DNA of 27,390 bases, from positions 1 to 27,390 of the IMG/VR virus record IMGVR_UViG_3300027969_003770, one strand, 5' to 3'. The notes beneath the pieces are model-generated. The model did not search any database. It saw only the letters and a program-made list of their open reading frames with translations, and had not been told where the DNA came from. Of this stretch, positions 14,662-20,062 are shown piece after piece (within the stretch, counting starts at the first letter, position 1; every line of letters starts with the position of its first letter). A program made the translations under genes and the position numbers. This DNA is from a virus.

Positions 14662-14979
14662 ATGTTATTTAATAAACAGAAATTTGCAATAGGTGATGTT
14701 GTCTCAGTTAAATTGATTACTGGAGATGAAGTCATGGGCAAGTTTGCGGAAGACACAATGGGAGCTATCACTTTAGATCGTCCTTTAATGTTGGCCATGA
14801 CACAGAAAGGACCAGCGATGTCCCCAGTACTAATGACTGTTCATCCAGATGCCAAGTTGACATTCAACTCAAGTGCCATTATCACTATGGCAGAAACAGA
14901 TCCAGAAATTGGCAAGCAATATGTGTTCCAAACCACAGGCATTCAGCCAGTAAGTGCTGGAAGCATTATCAAAGGGTAA
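14662..14979 (+). CDS. Sm-like fold phage protein, 105 aa
   Basis: The first 45 residues, KFAIGDVVSVKLITGDEVMG followed by KFAEDTMGAITLDRPL, have the alternating beta pattern and 'G-D-V-V-x-L-I-T-G-D-E' signature of small beta-barrel Sm/LSm domains, as in short conserved T4-like marine phage proteins. The rest is beta/helical (TTGIQPVSAGSIIKG at the end). Sm-like rings usually bind U-rich RNA, but RNA binding has not been shown for this group as far as I know. ATG 14662 follows AGGAAAATATAA. It lies between glutaredoxin and the PAAR gene, four bases from the latter. Confidence 0.65.
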   Translation: MLFNKQKFAIGDVVSVKLITGDEVMGKFAEDTMGAITLDRPLMLAMTQKGPAMSPVLMTVHPDAKLTFNSSAIITMAETDPEIGKQYVFQTTGIQPVSAGSIIKG

Positions 14980-14982
14980 TAT

Positions 14983-15288
14983 ATGCCAGCTGTAGCTAGA
15001 CAAGGCGATCCAACAACAACCGGACATGGGTGTGATTCCACTTCGACTATAACAGGACCAACCGGCACCAGTGCAAAGGTATATGTCAACGGTATAGCAG
15101 TTGAATGCCAGGGTGATCCAGTGGCCCCTCATACTATTCCGTCCGGACGAAGTTGTGTTTCTCATTCAGCAGTTATTAATGTTGGGTCAGGCACAGTCAA
15201 GGTTGGCGGGAAGTCACTGGCCAGAGTTGGAGACTCAACTGACGGTGGTGCTATCACTGCTGGTAGTCCTAACGTTTTTGCAGGATAA
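14983..15288 (+). CDS. PAAR-domain protein, tail-tip spike cap
   Basis: The entire 101 aa forms one PAAR repeat domain: VARQGDPTTTGHGC at the start, then GPTGTSAKVYVNGIAVECQG, PVAPHTIPSG, CVSHSAVINVGSGTVKVGGK, and a C-terminal GSPNVFAG. Conserved His and Cys residues at the expected zinc-site places (HGC, APH, CVSH) support a metal-bound cone. In T4 the equivalent gp5.4 sharpens the membrane-piercing spike on the baseplate hub, so this is most likely a virion tip protein. AAAGGG lies 6 bases before the ATG. Confidence 0.9.
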   Translation: MPAVARQGDPTTTGHGCDSTSTITGPTGTSAKVYVNGIAVECQGDPVAPHTIPSGRSCVSHSAVINVGSGTVKVGGKSLARVGDSTDGGAITAGSPNVFAG

Positions 15289-15289
15289 T

Positions 15290-15709
15290 ATGAAAAAACT
15301 ATTTTGGAAATGTTTAGGCTTTCTAAGCCTTGGGATGGCGTATGTTGGGTTAATCACACCCGGCATACCCTATAGCTGTTTTGTAGTATTTGCGGCCTAT
15401 TGTTTTGCCAAAGGTTCGCCCGTGATGCATGCCTGGCTATACAACCACAAACTGTTTGGGCCATTCCTAACTAATTGGGGTGAGAAACGTGTGTTCCCTA
15501 TCAAGATGAAATACTTCATGCTGGCCATGATGTCTAGCAGTTTAATCATTATGTACTTCACAGGAGTTAAACCAATTGGTATTATCAGTACTGCTTGCTT
15601 TATGGCACTTGTTGCAATATGGGCCTGGCGTTTTCCAGGCAGCATAGAAGCATACGATCAACGCATAGCTGATGGTAAGAAAGTAGGTTGGTTTAATAAC
15701 AGTTTTTAA
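15290..15709 (+). CDS. DUF454 (YbaN-like) inner-membrane protein
   Basis: 139 aa with an N-terminal WKCLGFLSLGMAYVGLITPG and IPYSCFVVFAAYCFAKGSP, the DUF454/YbaN signature (an early Gly-rich membrane helix, P-G-[IL]-P, F-x-x-x-A-x-x-F-x-[KR]-x-S/P), followed by a W-x-x-N/H-x-x-[FL]-G-P motif (LYNHKLFGPFLTNW) and two further membrane helices. The function of DUF454 is unknown; most members are bacterial membrane proteins. I start at 15290 because earlier in-frame codons fall inside the PAAR gene. It begins one base after the PAAR stop. Possibly acquired from a host. Confidence 0.85.
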   Translation: MKKLFWKCLGFLSLGMAYVGLITPGIPYSCFVVFAAYCFAKGSPVMHAWLYNHKLFGPFLTNWGEKRVFPIKMKYFMLAMMSSSLIIMYFTGVKPIGIISTACFMALVAIWAWRFPGSIEAYDQRIADGKKVGWFNNSF

Positions 15710-15712
15710 TAT

Positions 15713-15961
15713 ATGAAAAAAATAACTCTAGATCAATTGGTAGAAATTGCAGCAGAAGTAGAAGCAGGTGATCCTACAGATTGGGGCAAACTTGCAGTTG
15801 GACAAGAACAGGCATTCAAAATGATTGGCACAAGTATACTTGACATGTTCGACAAAGAAGTGTATACTGATGATGATAAGCTGATAATGTTGGCAACTAT
15901 TACTAAACTAACAGTTGAAAACATGTTGCTTAATTTAAAAACTATGAACAAAGATTCATAA
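15713..15961 (+). CDS. Hypothetical protein, 82 aa
   Basis: No domain recognised. It is an acidic, all-helical 82-mer starting [20 protein letters not shown], with [20 protein letters not shown] and a C-terminal helix. It begins three bases after the DUF454 stop with no Shine-Dalgarno of its own, so it is probably translated by coupling. Similar short helical proteins are frequent in T4-like marine phages. Its stop overlaps the CATAAATA motif that would drive the cold-shock gene. Confidence 0.7.
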   Translation: MKKITLDQLVEIAAEVEAGDPTDWGKLAVGQEQAFKMIGTSILDMFDKEVYTDDDKLIMLATITKLTVENMLLNLKTMNKDS

Positions 15962-15964
15962 ATA
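15957..15964 (+). promoter_or_regulatory. Late-promoter-like octamer CATAAATA
   Basis: Core ATAAATA matched exactly, 47 bases before the cold-shock ATG. Confidence 0.55.
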
Positions 15965-16011
15965 TACATTCACACACACATGATAAATTTACAAACAAGG
16001 AAAATAGTAAA

Positions 16012-16215
16012 ATGGTAACAGGAAAAGTAAAATGGTTTAACGACGCCAAGGGTTTTGGTTTTATTACACCGGACAATGGCGGCAATGATCTATTTGCACA
16101 TTTTTCACAGATTAATTCTAGTGGCTTCAAAAGTCTACAAGAAGGACAGAGTGTAAGATTTGAAGTGACGATGGGTCAAAAAGGTGAGCAGGCTAGCAAC
16201 ATTCAGCCTGCTTAA
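16012..16215 (+). CDS. Cold-shock domain protein (CspA-like)
   Basis: A complete 67-aa cold-shock domain: [19 protein letters not shown] contains RNP1 (KGFGFI), and DLFAHFSQI is RNP2. The C-terminal strand [10 protein letters not shown] matches the family end. Such proteins bind single-stranded RNA/DNA and melt RNA structure, aiding translation and transcription anti-termination. AAGGAAAATAGTAAA precedes the ATG. It lies just upstream of the tmRNA gene, beside other genes that act on translation. Whether it is active in infection or mimics a host Csp is not visible here. Confidence 0.95.
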   Translation: MVTGKVKWFNDAKGFGFITPDNGGNDLFAHFSQINSSGFKSLQEGQSVRFEVTMGQKGEQASNIQPA

Positions 16216-16219
16216 TAAT

Positions 16220-16288
16220 ATGAAAACGTATCAATTCGTTGTAGCAGTATTACTGATTACATTTGTTTTGGTACATGTTTTTATGTAA
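16220..16288 (+). CDS. Possible tiny membrane peptide, 22 aa
   Basis: Reads MKTYQFVVAVLLITFVLVHV and two more residues: a lone hydrophobic helix after a short polar start. It begins four bases after the cold-shock stop with no Shine-Dalgarno, so expression would rely on coupling. It ends just before the tmRNA acceptor piece. Single-helix phage peptides are common, but a chance frame cannot be excluded. Confidence 0.35.
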   Translation: MKTYQFVVAVLLITFVLVHVFM

Positions 16289-16634
16289 AGAATTGTTGTA
16301 GTCCTTGAATGGACAAAGTTGTAAAGTAAGGCATGTTGGACGGCGGTTCGATTCCGCCCAGGTCCACCAAAAGGGCACTACACCCCTCTTAATAATGGGC
16401 AACCTTGTAGTGCGTTTTTGATGGGCCTGACCAGGTTTCGACAGCGTGAGATAGGATAACGACTCAACACGTGGGGTCACGTAAAATACAAAAAACGTAA
16501 ATGCAAACGCAGATACATTCGACTTCAGCGCAATGAGCTTTACTGGAAACACCGTTTCCGGCAAAAGCAAAGTTGCCCTAGCTGCCTAAAAAACAGCGGT
16601 CCGGGGTAGGACTTACCTTGTAAAATAAACAACC
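16289..16634 (+). ncRNA. ssrA: Transfer-messenger RNA, circularly permuted (two-piece type)
   Basis: tmRNA rescues stalled ribosomes and tags the unfinished protein for proteolysis. Here the order is permuted. The tRNA-like 3' half comes first: T arm GGCGG-TTCGATT-CCGCC (16342-16358), acceptor strand CAGGTCC and ACCA (16359-16369). A 53-base spacer with an 8-bp hairpin (GCACTACA/TGTAGTGC) follows, then the 5' half starting GGGCCTG (16423-16429) and GGTTTCGACA. P1 pairs GGGCCTG with CAGGTCC (7 bp, one G-U); P2a pairs CAGCGTG (16442-16448) with CATGTTG (16332-16338); P2b pairs GGATAACGAC (16454-16463) with GTTGTAGTCC (16295-16304), one mismatch. An ACGTG/CACGT hairpin precedes the tag. The tag frame starts at GCA AAC (16503) and ends GCC CTA GCT GCC TAA (16589), i.e. 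ANADTFDF...KVALAA, 28 residues. An H-type pseudoknot follows (GTCC 16599 / GGAC 16609; GGTA 16605 / TACC 16614). The spacer would be cut out. The outer ends are estimates. Confidence 0.92.
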
Positions 16635-16663
16635 AAAAAAGACTACTTCGGTAGTCTTTTTTT
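16635..16663 (+). terminator. Intrinsic terminator of the tmRNA gene
   Basis: AAAAAAGACTAC / GTAGTCTTTTTT stem with a TTCG loop and a 7-T tail, directly after the pseudoknot region. Confidence 0.95.
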
Positions 16664-16710
16664 ATGGTTCAATAAAATTTTCAGCAAATATCTAAAAATT
16701 TTTAAGAAAT

Positions 16711-16718
16711 GATAAATA
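16711..16718 (+). promoter_or_regulatory. Late-promoter-like octamer GATAAATA
   Basis: ATAAATA core 72 bases before the outer-membrane protein ATG. The leader holds an imperfect hairpin, AGGGTTGG ... TTAGCCCT (16745-16770). Confidence 0.6.
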
Positions 16719-16790
16719 ATTTCTGAAAATGCTAAAATTTTCACGAGGGTTGGCAGAGAGTTAGCCCTTCAATAAACTAAAGGAAAACAC

Positions 16791-17393
16791 ATGAAAAAAC
16801 TATTAGCAATTCTAGTACTGTCTGGTATAACTAGTACAGCAATGGCACAGACATCAGCAACTGTCGCTTATCAACAACGTAGTACTGACAATGGCAGCTC
16901 ACCAGATCAATATCAAACTCAATTGCAAGTTAAACACGGACTCGGCAACGGGTTTGCAATTGATTTTGGTATTAGAGCGGCTCAAAATGACTACAGTGCA
17001 AAGGCTTCTCAATCATTCAAAGACTCAACTAGAGTCGAAGGTGGAGTTTCCTATCAACAGGCAGTTTACGGTCCAGTTGACGGGTATGCTCGTTTGGGCC
17101 TAGGACAAAAAGCTCCAAGTGGTACAGAAGCTTTTTGGTATAGTAGCGAAGAGATTGGGGTAATTGGTAAATTGCCCTACGGGTTTAAGGCCAAAGTAGG
17201 TTATCGTTGGAGACAAGAACTGTTCTCTGGTAATGCTAGTCAAGTCGATACAAACGAAACATTGCGTTTGGGCCTGTCCTATGACATTGATAATAAAAAT
17301 ACTATTGGTATAAACCGCGACAAGATTAGTCAAGATGCTGCCAACGGTGGCAATCAAACTGCACACTTTGTCACATATACTCGTAGGTTTTAA
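16791..17393 (+). CDS. Outer-membrane beta-barrel-like protein with signal peptide
   Basis: MKKLLAILVLSGITSTAMA followed by Q is a clean Sec signal peptide (cleavage after AMA, residue 19). The mature ~181 residues are built of alternating, aromatic-bounded strands (SATVAYQQRST, TQLQVKHGLGNGFAIDFGIR, VDGYARLGLGQ, FKAKVGYRWRQEL, LRLGLSYDIDN) and end in a terminal Phe (HFVTYTRRF), the usual BamA-recognised end of outer-membrane barrels. Eight or so strands would fit. It has AAAGGAAAA 6 bases from the ATG, a late-type promoter and its own terminator: a single-gene transcript. A role in receptor masking, superinfection exclusion or envelope remodelling is plausible but unproven. Confidence 0.82.
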   Translation: MKKLLAILVLSGITSTAMAQTSATVAYQQRSTDNGSSPDQYQTQLQVKHGLGNGFAIDFGIRAAQNDYSAKASQSFKDSTRVEGGVSYQQAVYGPVDGYARLGLGQKAPSGTEAFWYSSEEIGVIGKLPYGFKAKVGYRWRQELFSGNASQVDTNETLRLGLSYDIDNKNTIGINRDKISQDAANGGNQTAHFVTYTRRF

Positions 17394-17413
17394 TTTACAC
17401 TAGCTAGAAAAAC

Positions 17414-17439
17414 AAAAACCCACTTTGCGTGGGTTTTTT
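17414..17439 (+). terminator. Intrinsic terminator
   Basis: AAAAACCCAC / GTGGGTTTTTT hairpin with a 5-base loop and six Ts, 20 bases after the barrel gene. Confidence 0.92.
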
Positions 17440-17481
17440 GTTGATCTACGATAATTATATTATACTTTTAAAGGAAATATT

Positions 17482-18342
17482 ATGCCATCTAGAATTTTGA
17501 TAATGGGGTTGCCCGGTAGCGGAAAAACCACTTTGGCCACAGCATTGAAATCGTATATTGAACAAAACGGAGATATGGAAAAGATAAATCCGGGCAGAAT
17601 TTTAGGTTATGAAGGCATCCCTGGGCCTGATTTTTTTAAAGTTCATGTTGACTGGTTCAATGCCGATGATGTTCGTAGAAAATTCAATGATTGGGATTTT
17701 TCAAAAGAAGGTAGAATTCGTCAGAGTCTGCGCATGTTGCAGTTTTCTCTAGAATGTTCGGGTGAATATGTCATTTGCGACTTTGTGGCTCCGCTGGTTG
17801 AGATGAGAAATAATTTTAAAGCAGACTGGACTATTTGGGTAGACACTATTCGTGAAGGCAGATACGCTGACACCAATGCAGCCTTTGTTGAACCAGAACA
17901 ATATGATTTCCGCGTCACTGAACAGAATGCAGAAAAATGGGCAGAGTTCATCGGTGAACACATTATTAACAATCGACGTCGCCCTACCTTTGACTGGAAG
18001 AAAGAAACAGTACAGATGTTGGGACGCTGGCAACCTTGGCACGAAGGCCATCGTGCGCTATTTGACCGTTTGATTGCACGTACAGGACAAGTGGTTATTC
18101 AAATACGTGATGTGCAAGGATGGCAAGGATCAAATCCTTTTGAAGTGGAAAAAGTCAAAGCATTTATCAAGCGTGACCTAGATCCTATCTATCAAGGACA
18201 GTACGAAATACAGGTAGTACCTAATATTGTACACATTGGTTGGGGACGTGGTGTAGGATATACACATGCTGAGGAAACATTTGACGAAGCAATCACAGAC
18301 ATTTCAGCCACGAAGATTCGTAAAGAGTTAGGATTAAAATGA
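17482..18342 (+). CDS. Bifunctional P-loop kinase (APS-kinase-like) / HxGH nucleotidyltransferase
   Basis: N-terminal half (~1-165): RILIMGLPGSGKTTLA is Walker A (Lys15), then DWFNADDVRRKFNDWDFSKE, which is the APS-kinase-like NADDVR substrate segment, and CDFVAPLVEMR. C-terminal half (~180-286): MLGRWQPWHEGHRALFDRL has the HxGH motif, QIRDVQGWQGSNPF follows, and ISATKIR (274-280) is the ISSTxxR motif of cytidylyl/adenylyl transferases (NMNAT-like). Such fusions occur in T4-like marine phages and some marine bacteria; true substrates are not known to me. AAAGGAAATATT precedes the ATG. It overlaps the DUF2061 gene by ATGA; DUF2061 often accompanies APS-kinase-like genes as I recall. Sulfate activation, nucleotide-cofactor or polynucleotide chemistry are all possible. 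Confidence 0.82.
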   Translation: MPSRILIMGLPGSGKTTLATALKSYIEQNGDMEKINPGRILGYEGIPGPDFFKVHVDWFNADDVRRKFNDWDFSKEGRIRQSLRMLQFSLECSGEYVICDFVAPLVEMRNNFKADWTIWVDTIREGRYADTNAAFVEPEQYDFRVTEQNAEKWAEFIGEHIINNRRRPTFDWKKETVQMLGRWQPWHEGHRALFDRLIARTGQVVIQIRDVQGWQGSNPFEVEKVKAFIKRDLDPIYQGQYEIQVVPNIVHIGWGRGVGYTHAEETFDEAITDISATKIRKELGLK

Positions 18343-18551
18343 TTGACAGTAATGGGCGCAGTCTAGCAAAAACTCTTACCTGGCGTATTACTGGCAGCGC
18401 CAGCACATTTACTATTGTTTATTTGATAACTGACAGTGTTGGCGTTAGTTCAAGTATTGCAGTGATACAGATGTGTGTTAATACCGTTCTTTATTGGTTG
18501 CACGAAAGAGTTTGGACTCGGGTCAATTGGGGAAGACTACCAAACTCTTAA
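18339..18551 (+). CDS. DUF2061 membrane protein, 70 aa
   Basis: RSLAKTLTWRITGSASTFTI (the K-[ST]-[LI]-[ST]-W-R-[IL] start) and VLYWLHERVWTRVNWG at the C-terminus (the LYYxHERxW signature) identify DUF2061. Two hydrophobic helices (~17-35 and ~40-52) span the membrane. Function of the family is unknown. Coupled by an ATGA overlap to the kinase/nucleotidyltransferase, so the two probably form one functional unit. This pairing with APS-kinase-like proteins recalls bacterial sulfur-assimilation neighbourhoods (inference). Confidence 0.88.
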   Translation: MIDSNGRSLAKTLTWRITGSASTFTIVYLITDSVGVSSSIAVIQMCVNTVLYWLHERVWTRVNWGRLPNS

Positions 18552-18553
18552 TT

Positions 18554-18595
18554 GATTTTTCCAATAAGCGTCATAGAAATAATTATTGAAAAATC
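18554..18595. other. Inverted repeat between DUF2061 and ahpC
   Basis: GATTTTTCCAATAA ... TTATTGAAAAATC: 13 bp with a single bulged C and a 15-base loop. There is no clean T-run after it, so it may be a weak terminator or a regulator site upstream of the ahpC promoter. Confidence 0.55.
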
Positions 18596-18622
18596 TATTA
18601 AAATCTCTTGATTAATAGGCTA

Positions 18623-18658
18623 TATAATAGTACAATAATATATCAGTGGAAACACTGA
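18623..18658 (+). promoter_or_regulatory. ahpC promoter -10 and leader hairpin
   Basis: TATAAT at 18623-18628 with no good -35 box at 17 bases, so an activator may be needed. The transcript would begin near 18635 and carry a TCAGTG-GAAA-CACTGA hairpin (18643-18658, GNRA tetraloop) close to its 5' end. Confidence 0.6.
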
Positions 18659-18691
18659 GTAGTTAGTTTTCAACACACACAAGGAGAAGAT

Positions 18692-19249
18692 ATGAAAACA
18701 GTTGGCGATAAGTTAGAAAAATTTGCAGTCACGGGTGTTAAGCCAGGACAACCAGAAGATGCATTCTTTGACATCACAGATGAGTCATTCCCAGGCAAGT
18801 GGAAAGTGATTGTTTATTATCCAAAAGATTTTACATTTGTATGCCCTACAGAGATTGTGGCCTATGACAAGTTGACAGGCGACTTTGCGGACCGTGATGC
18901 AGTATTACTCACAGGAAGCACAGACAATGAGTTCTGTAAAGTGGCATGGCAAAAGAGCCACAGTGATTTAATCAAGATCACACACAATCAATTTGCTGAC
19001 ACACAGCGTTATGATCCAAAAACATGTGATGACTTGAGCTTGATTGAACAACTAGGTGTGTTCTATGCTCCAGCAGGTGCCGCACTTCGCGCCACATTCA
19101 TTGTGGATCCAGCGAACGTTATCCAACATGTCACTGTGAACAATCTGAACGTTGGCCGTAGCCCAGAAGAAACTCTACGTGTATTAGATGCGCTACAAAC
19201 TGGCGAGCTGTGTGCATGTAATCGTACAGTTGGCGGCGAGACACTATAA
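18692..19249 (+). CDS. ahpC: Peroxiredoxin AhpC (AhpE/AhpD-partnered type)
   Basis: Reduces H2O2 and organic peroxides. Residues 47-55, FTFVCPTEI, contain the peroxidatic Cys51 in the PxxxTxxC region; STDNEFCKVAWQ and the C-terminal TGELCACNRTVGG (Cys174/176) give the resolving cysteines. The CxC-type C-terminus and the adjoining ahpD match the AhpC-AhpD systems best known from actinobacteria and many proteobacteria, where AhpD re-reduces AhpC. 185 aa is typical. AAGGAGAAGAT precedes the ATG. The stop overlaps the ahpD start (TAATG). A phage-borne copy is unusual; it may protect infected cells or feed another redox step. Confidence 0.95.
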   Translation: MKTVGDKLEKFAVTGVKPGQPEDAFFDITDESFPGKWKVIVYYPKDFTFVCPTEIVAYDKLTGDFADRDAVLLTGSTDNEFCKVAWQKSHSDLIKITHNQFADTQRYDPKTCDDLSLIEQLGVFYAPAGAALRATFIVDPANVIQHVTVNNLNVGRSPEETLRVLDALQTGELCACNRTVGGETL

Positions 19250-19758
19250 TGGCATTCATCGACGCTATCAAAGAAGCGTTGCCAGACTACGCCAAGGACA
19301 CCAAGTTAAACCTTGATGCTGTTCTTGTGCGTAGTACATTAGATGCTGATGTGGCCATGGGATGTGCTGTGGCTGCATTGGCTGCAACAGGCAACGGTAA
19401 GGTACTGGCTGTATTACTAGCTGATGCTCCTGTTTACGCAGACAGCGCAATGACAGCCGCAAGTATCATGGCACAAAACAACGTTTGGTATCCCTACGTT
19501 GAGATGGCCGAAGATCCTGCCCTAAAAGGATTGCCGGCACAACTACGTATGAATGCCATTGCGTCACACGGTGGAACTACCAAAGCAAACTTTGAAGCAT
19601 TTAGTTTGGCAGCAAGTATTGTGGGCAAGTGTCATTTCTGTGTTAAGGCACACTATGACACACTAAAGAACTCAGAAGGCTACACTGTGGAACAACTTCG
19701 TGACATTGGCCGTATTGCATCAGTTATGAACTCAGTTGCTAAGGTTTTGAATAGCTAA
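19249..19758 (+). CDS. ahpD: Alkyl hydroperoxide reductase AhpD (CxxC reductase)
   Basis: 169 aa, all-helical carboxymuconolactone-decarboxylase-like fold. SIVGKCHFCVKAHYDTLK holds the catalytic CxxC (Cys128/Cys131) and His135 of the E-x(n)-C-x-x-C-x-x-x-H proton-relay motif. AhpD uses lipoylated proteins (e.g. SucB) as electron source and recycles AhpC, so together they form a complete peroxide-reducing pair. It starts in the last base of the ahpC stop, hence tightly coupled. About 105 bases downstream comes the pqqA promoter region. Confidence 0.94.
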   Translation: MAFIDAIKEALPDYAKDTKLNLDAVLVRSTLDADVAMGCAVAALAATGNGKVLAVLLADAPVYADSAMTAASIMAQNNVWYPYVEMAEDPALKGLPAQLRMNAIASHGGTTKANFEAFSLAASIVGKCHFCVKAHYDTLKNSEGYTVEQLRDIGRIASVMNSVAKVLNS

Positions 19759-19782
19759 TTTCACGATAGTAGATTAATGATA

Positions 19783-19843
19783 TTCACTATGTGAAATAGA
19801 CAGTTTCTCCAGTATAATAGTGATACATACTAATGCAGTATGT
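19783..19843 (+). promoter_or_regulatory. pqqA promoter region with operator-like palindrome and leader hairpin
   Basis: TTCAC-TAT-GTGAA (19783-19795) is a perfect 5-bp palindrome covering the -35 position (TGTGAA) of a TATAAT at 19813-19818. Just past the expected transcript start lies ACATACT-AATGC-AGTATGT (19825-19843), a perfect 7-bp hairpin. The palindrome looks like a repressor or activator site; the hairpin may stabilise or regulate the short mRNA. Confidence 0.6.
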
Positions 19844-19863
19844 TTATTAAAAGGAGAACTACT

Positions 19864-19935
19864 ATGTGGACAACACCATCAGCAACAGAGATGCGTTATG
19901 GTTTCGAAATCACAATGTATGTGATGAACCGATAA
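19864..19935 (+). CDS. pqqA: PqqA, PQQ cofactor precursor peptide (23 aa)
   Basis: The 23-residue frame begins MWTTPSATEMRYGFE and ends ITMYVMNR. It matches PqqA, the ribosomal peptide from which pyrroloquinoline quinone is built: Trp near the N-terminus, Pro5, Arg11, Gly13-Phe14, the crosslinked pair Glu15 and Tyr19 in E-x-x-x-Y spacing (FEITMY), and a terminal N-R. Known PqqA peptides (e.g. Klebsiella, Acinetobacter) are 23-24 aa with the same GLEVTLY/GFEVTMY core. AAAAGGAGAACTACT gives a strong ribosome site 7 bases before the ATG. It has its own promoter and terminator. No pqqB, C, D or E lies in the window, so host enzymes would have to mature it. Chance similarity is unlikely given the number of matched positions. 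Confidence 0.88.
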   Translation: MWTTPSATEMRYGFEITMYVMNR

Positions 19936-19982
19936 GTGAAATGAAACGTCTTTTGGAAACAGGAGACTGTTATTGAGACTTG

Positions 19983-20003
19983 GCCCACTTCGGTGGGCTT
20001 TCT
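19983..20003 (+). terminator. Intrinsic terminator after pqqA
   Basis: GCCCAC-TTCG-GTGGGC hairpin followed by TTTCTC; the T tract is short and abuts the next -35 box. It ends the short pqqA transcript. Confidence 0.75.
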
Positions 20004-20004
20004 C

Positions 20005-20033
20005 TTGACATTGTTTCCTCTTAATGCTATAAT
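20005..20033 (+). promoter_or_regulatory. Consensus sigma70 promoter
   Basis: TTGACA (20005-20010), 17 bases, TATAAT (20028-20033). It drives the SGNH hydrolase with a leader of about 20-25 bases that includes TTTGGAGA. Confidence 0.85.
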
Positions 20034-20062
20034 ATGCTATGATTAGAATGTTTGGAGAAATT

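Noticed and set aside
16375-16420. GCACTACA/TGTAGTGC hairpin plus TTTTT read as a terminator of a stand-alone tRNA
   Set aside because: The upstream half lacks anticodon and D arms and pairs with the downstream half (P1, P2a, P2b), so the hairpin is the spacer of a permuted tmRNA precursor; partial termination cannot be excluded.
16250-16570. 106-codon minus-strand frame over the tmRNA
   Set aside because: It lies entirely antisense to the tmRNA pieces, whose helices and tag frame explain the sequence; no ribosome site and no protein-like composition.
19941-19976. 11-codon frame MKRLLETGDCY after pqqA
   Set aside because: Too short and without a ribosome site; kept only as a curiosity next to pqqA.
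20039-20062. Leaderless start of the SGNH hydrolase at ATG 20039
   Set aside because: The ATG at 20063 has a correctly spaced TTTGGAGA and begins the conserved strand, so this gene is a leadered one, unlike the genes at 8185 and 25898.
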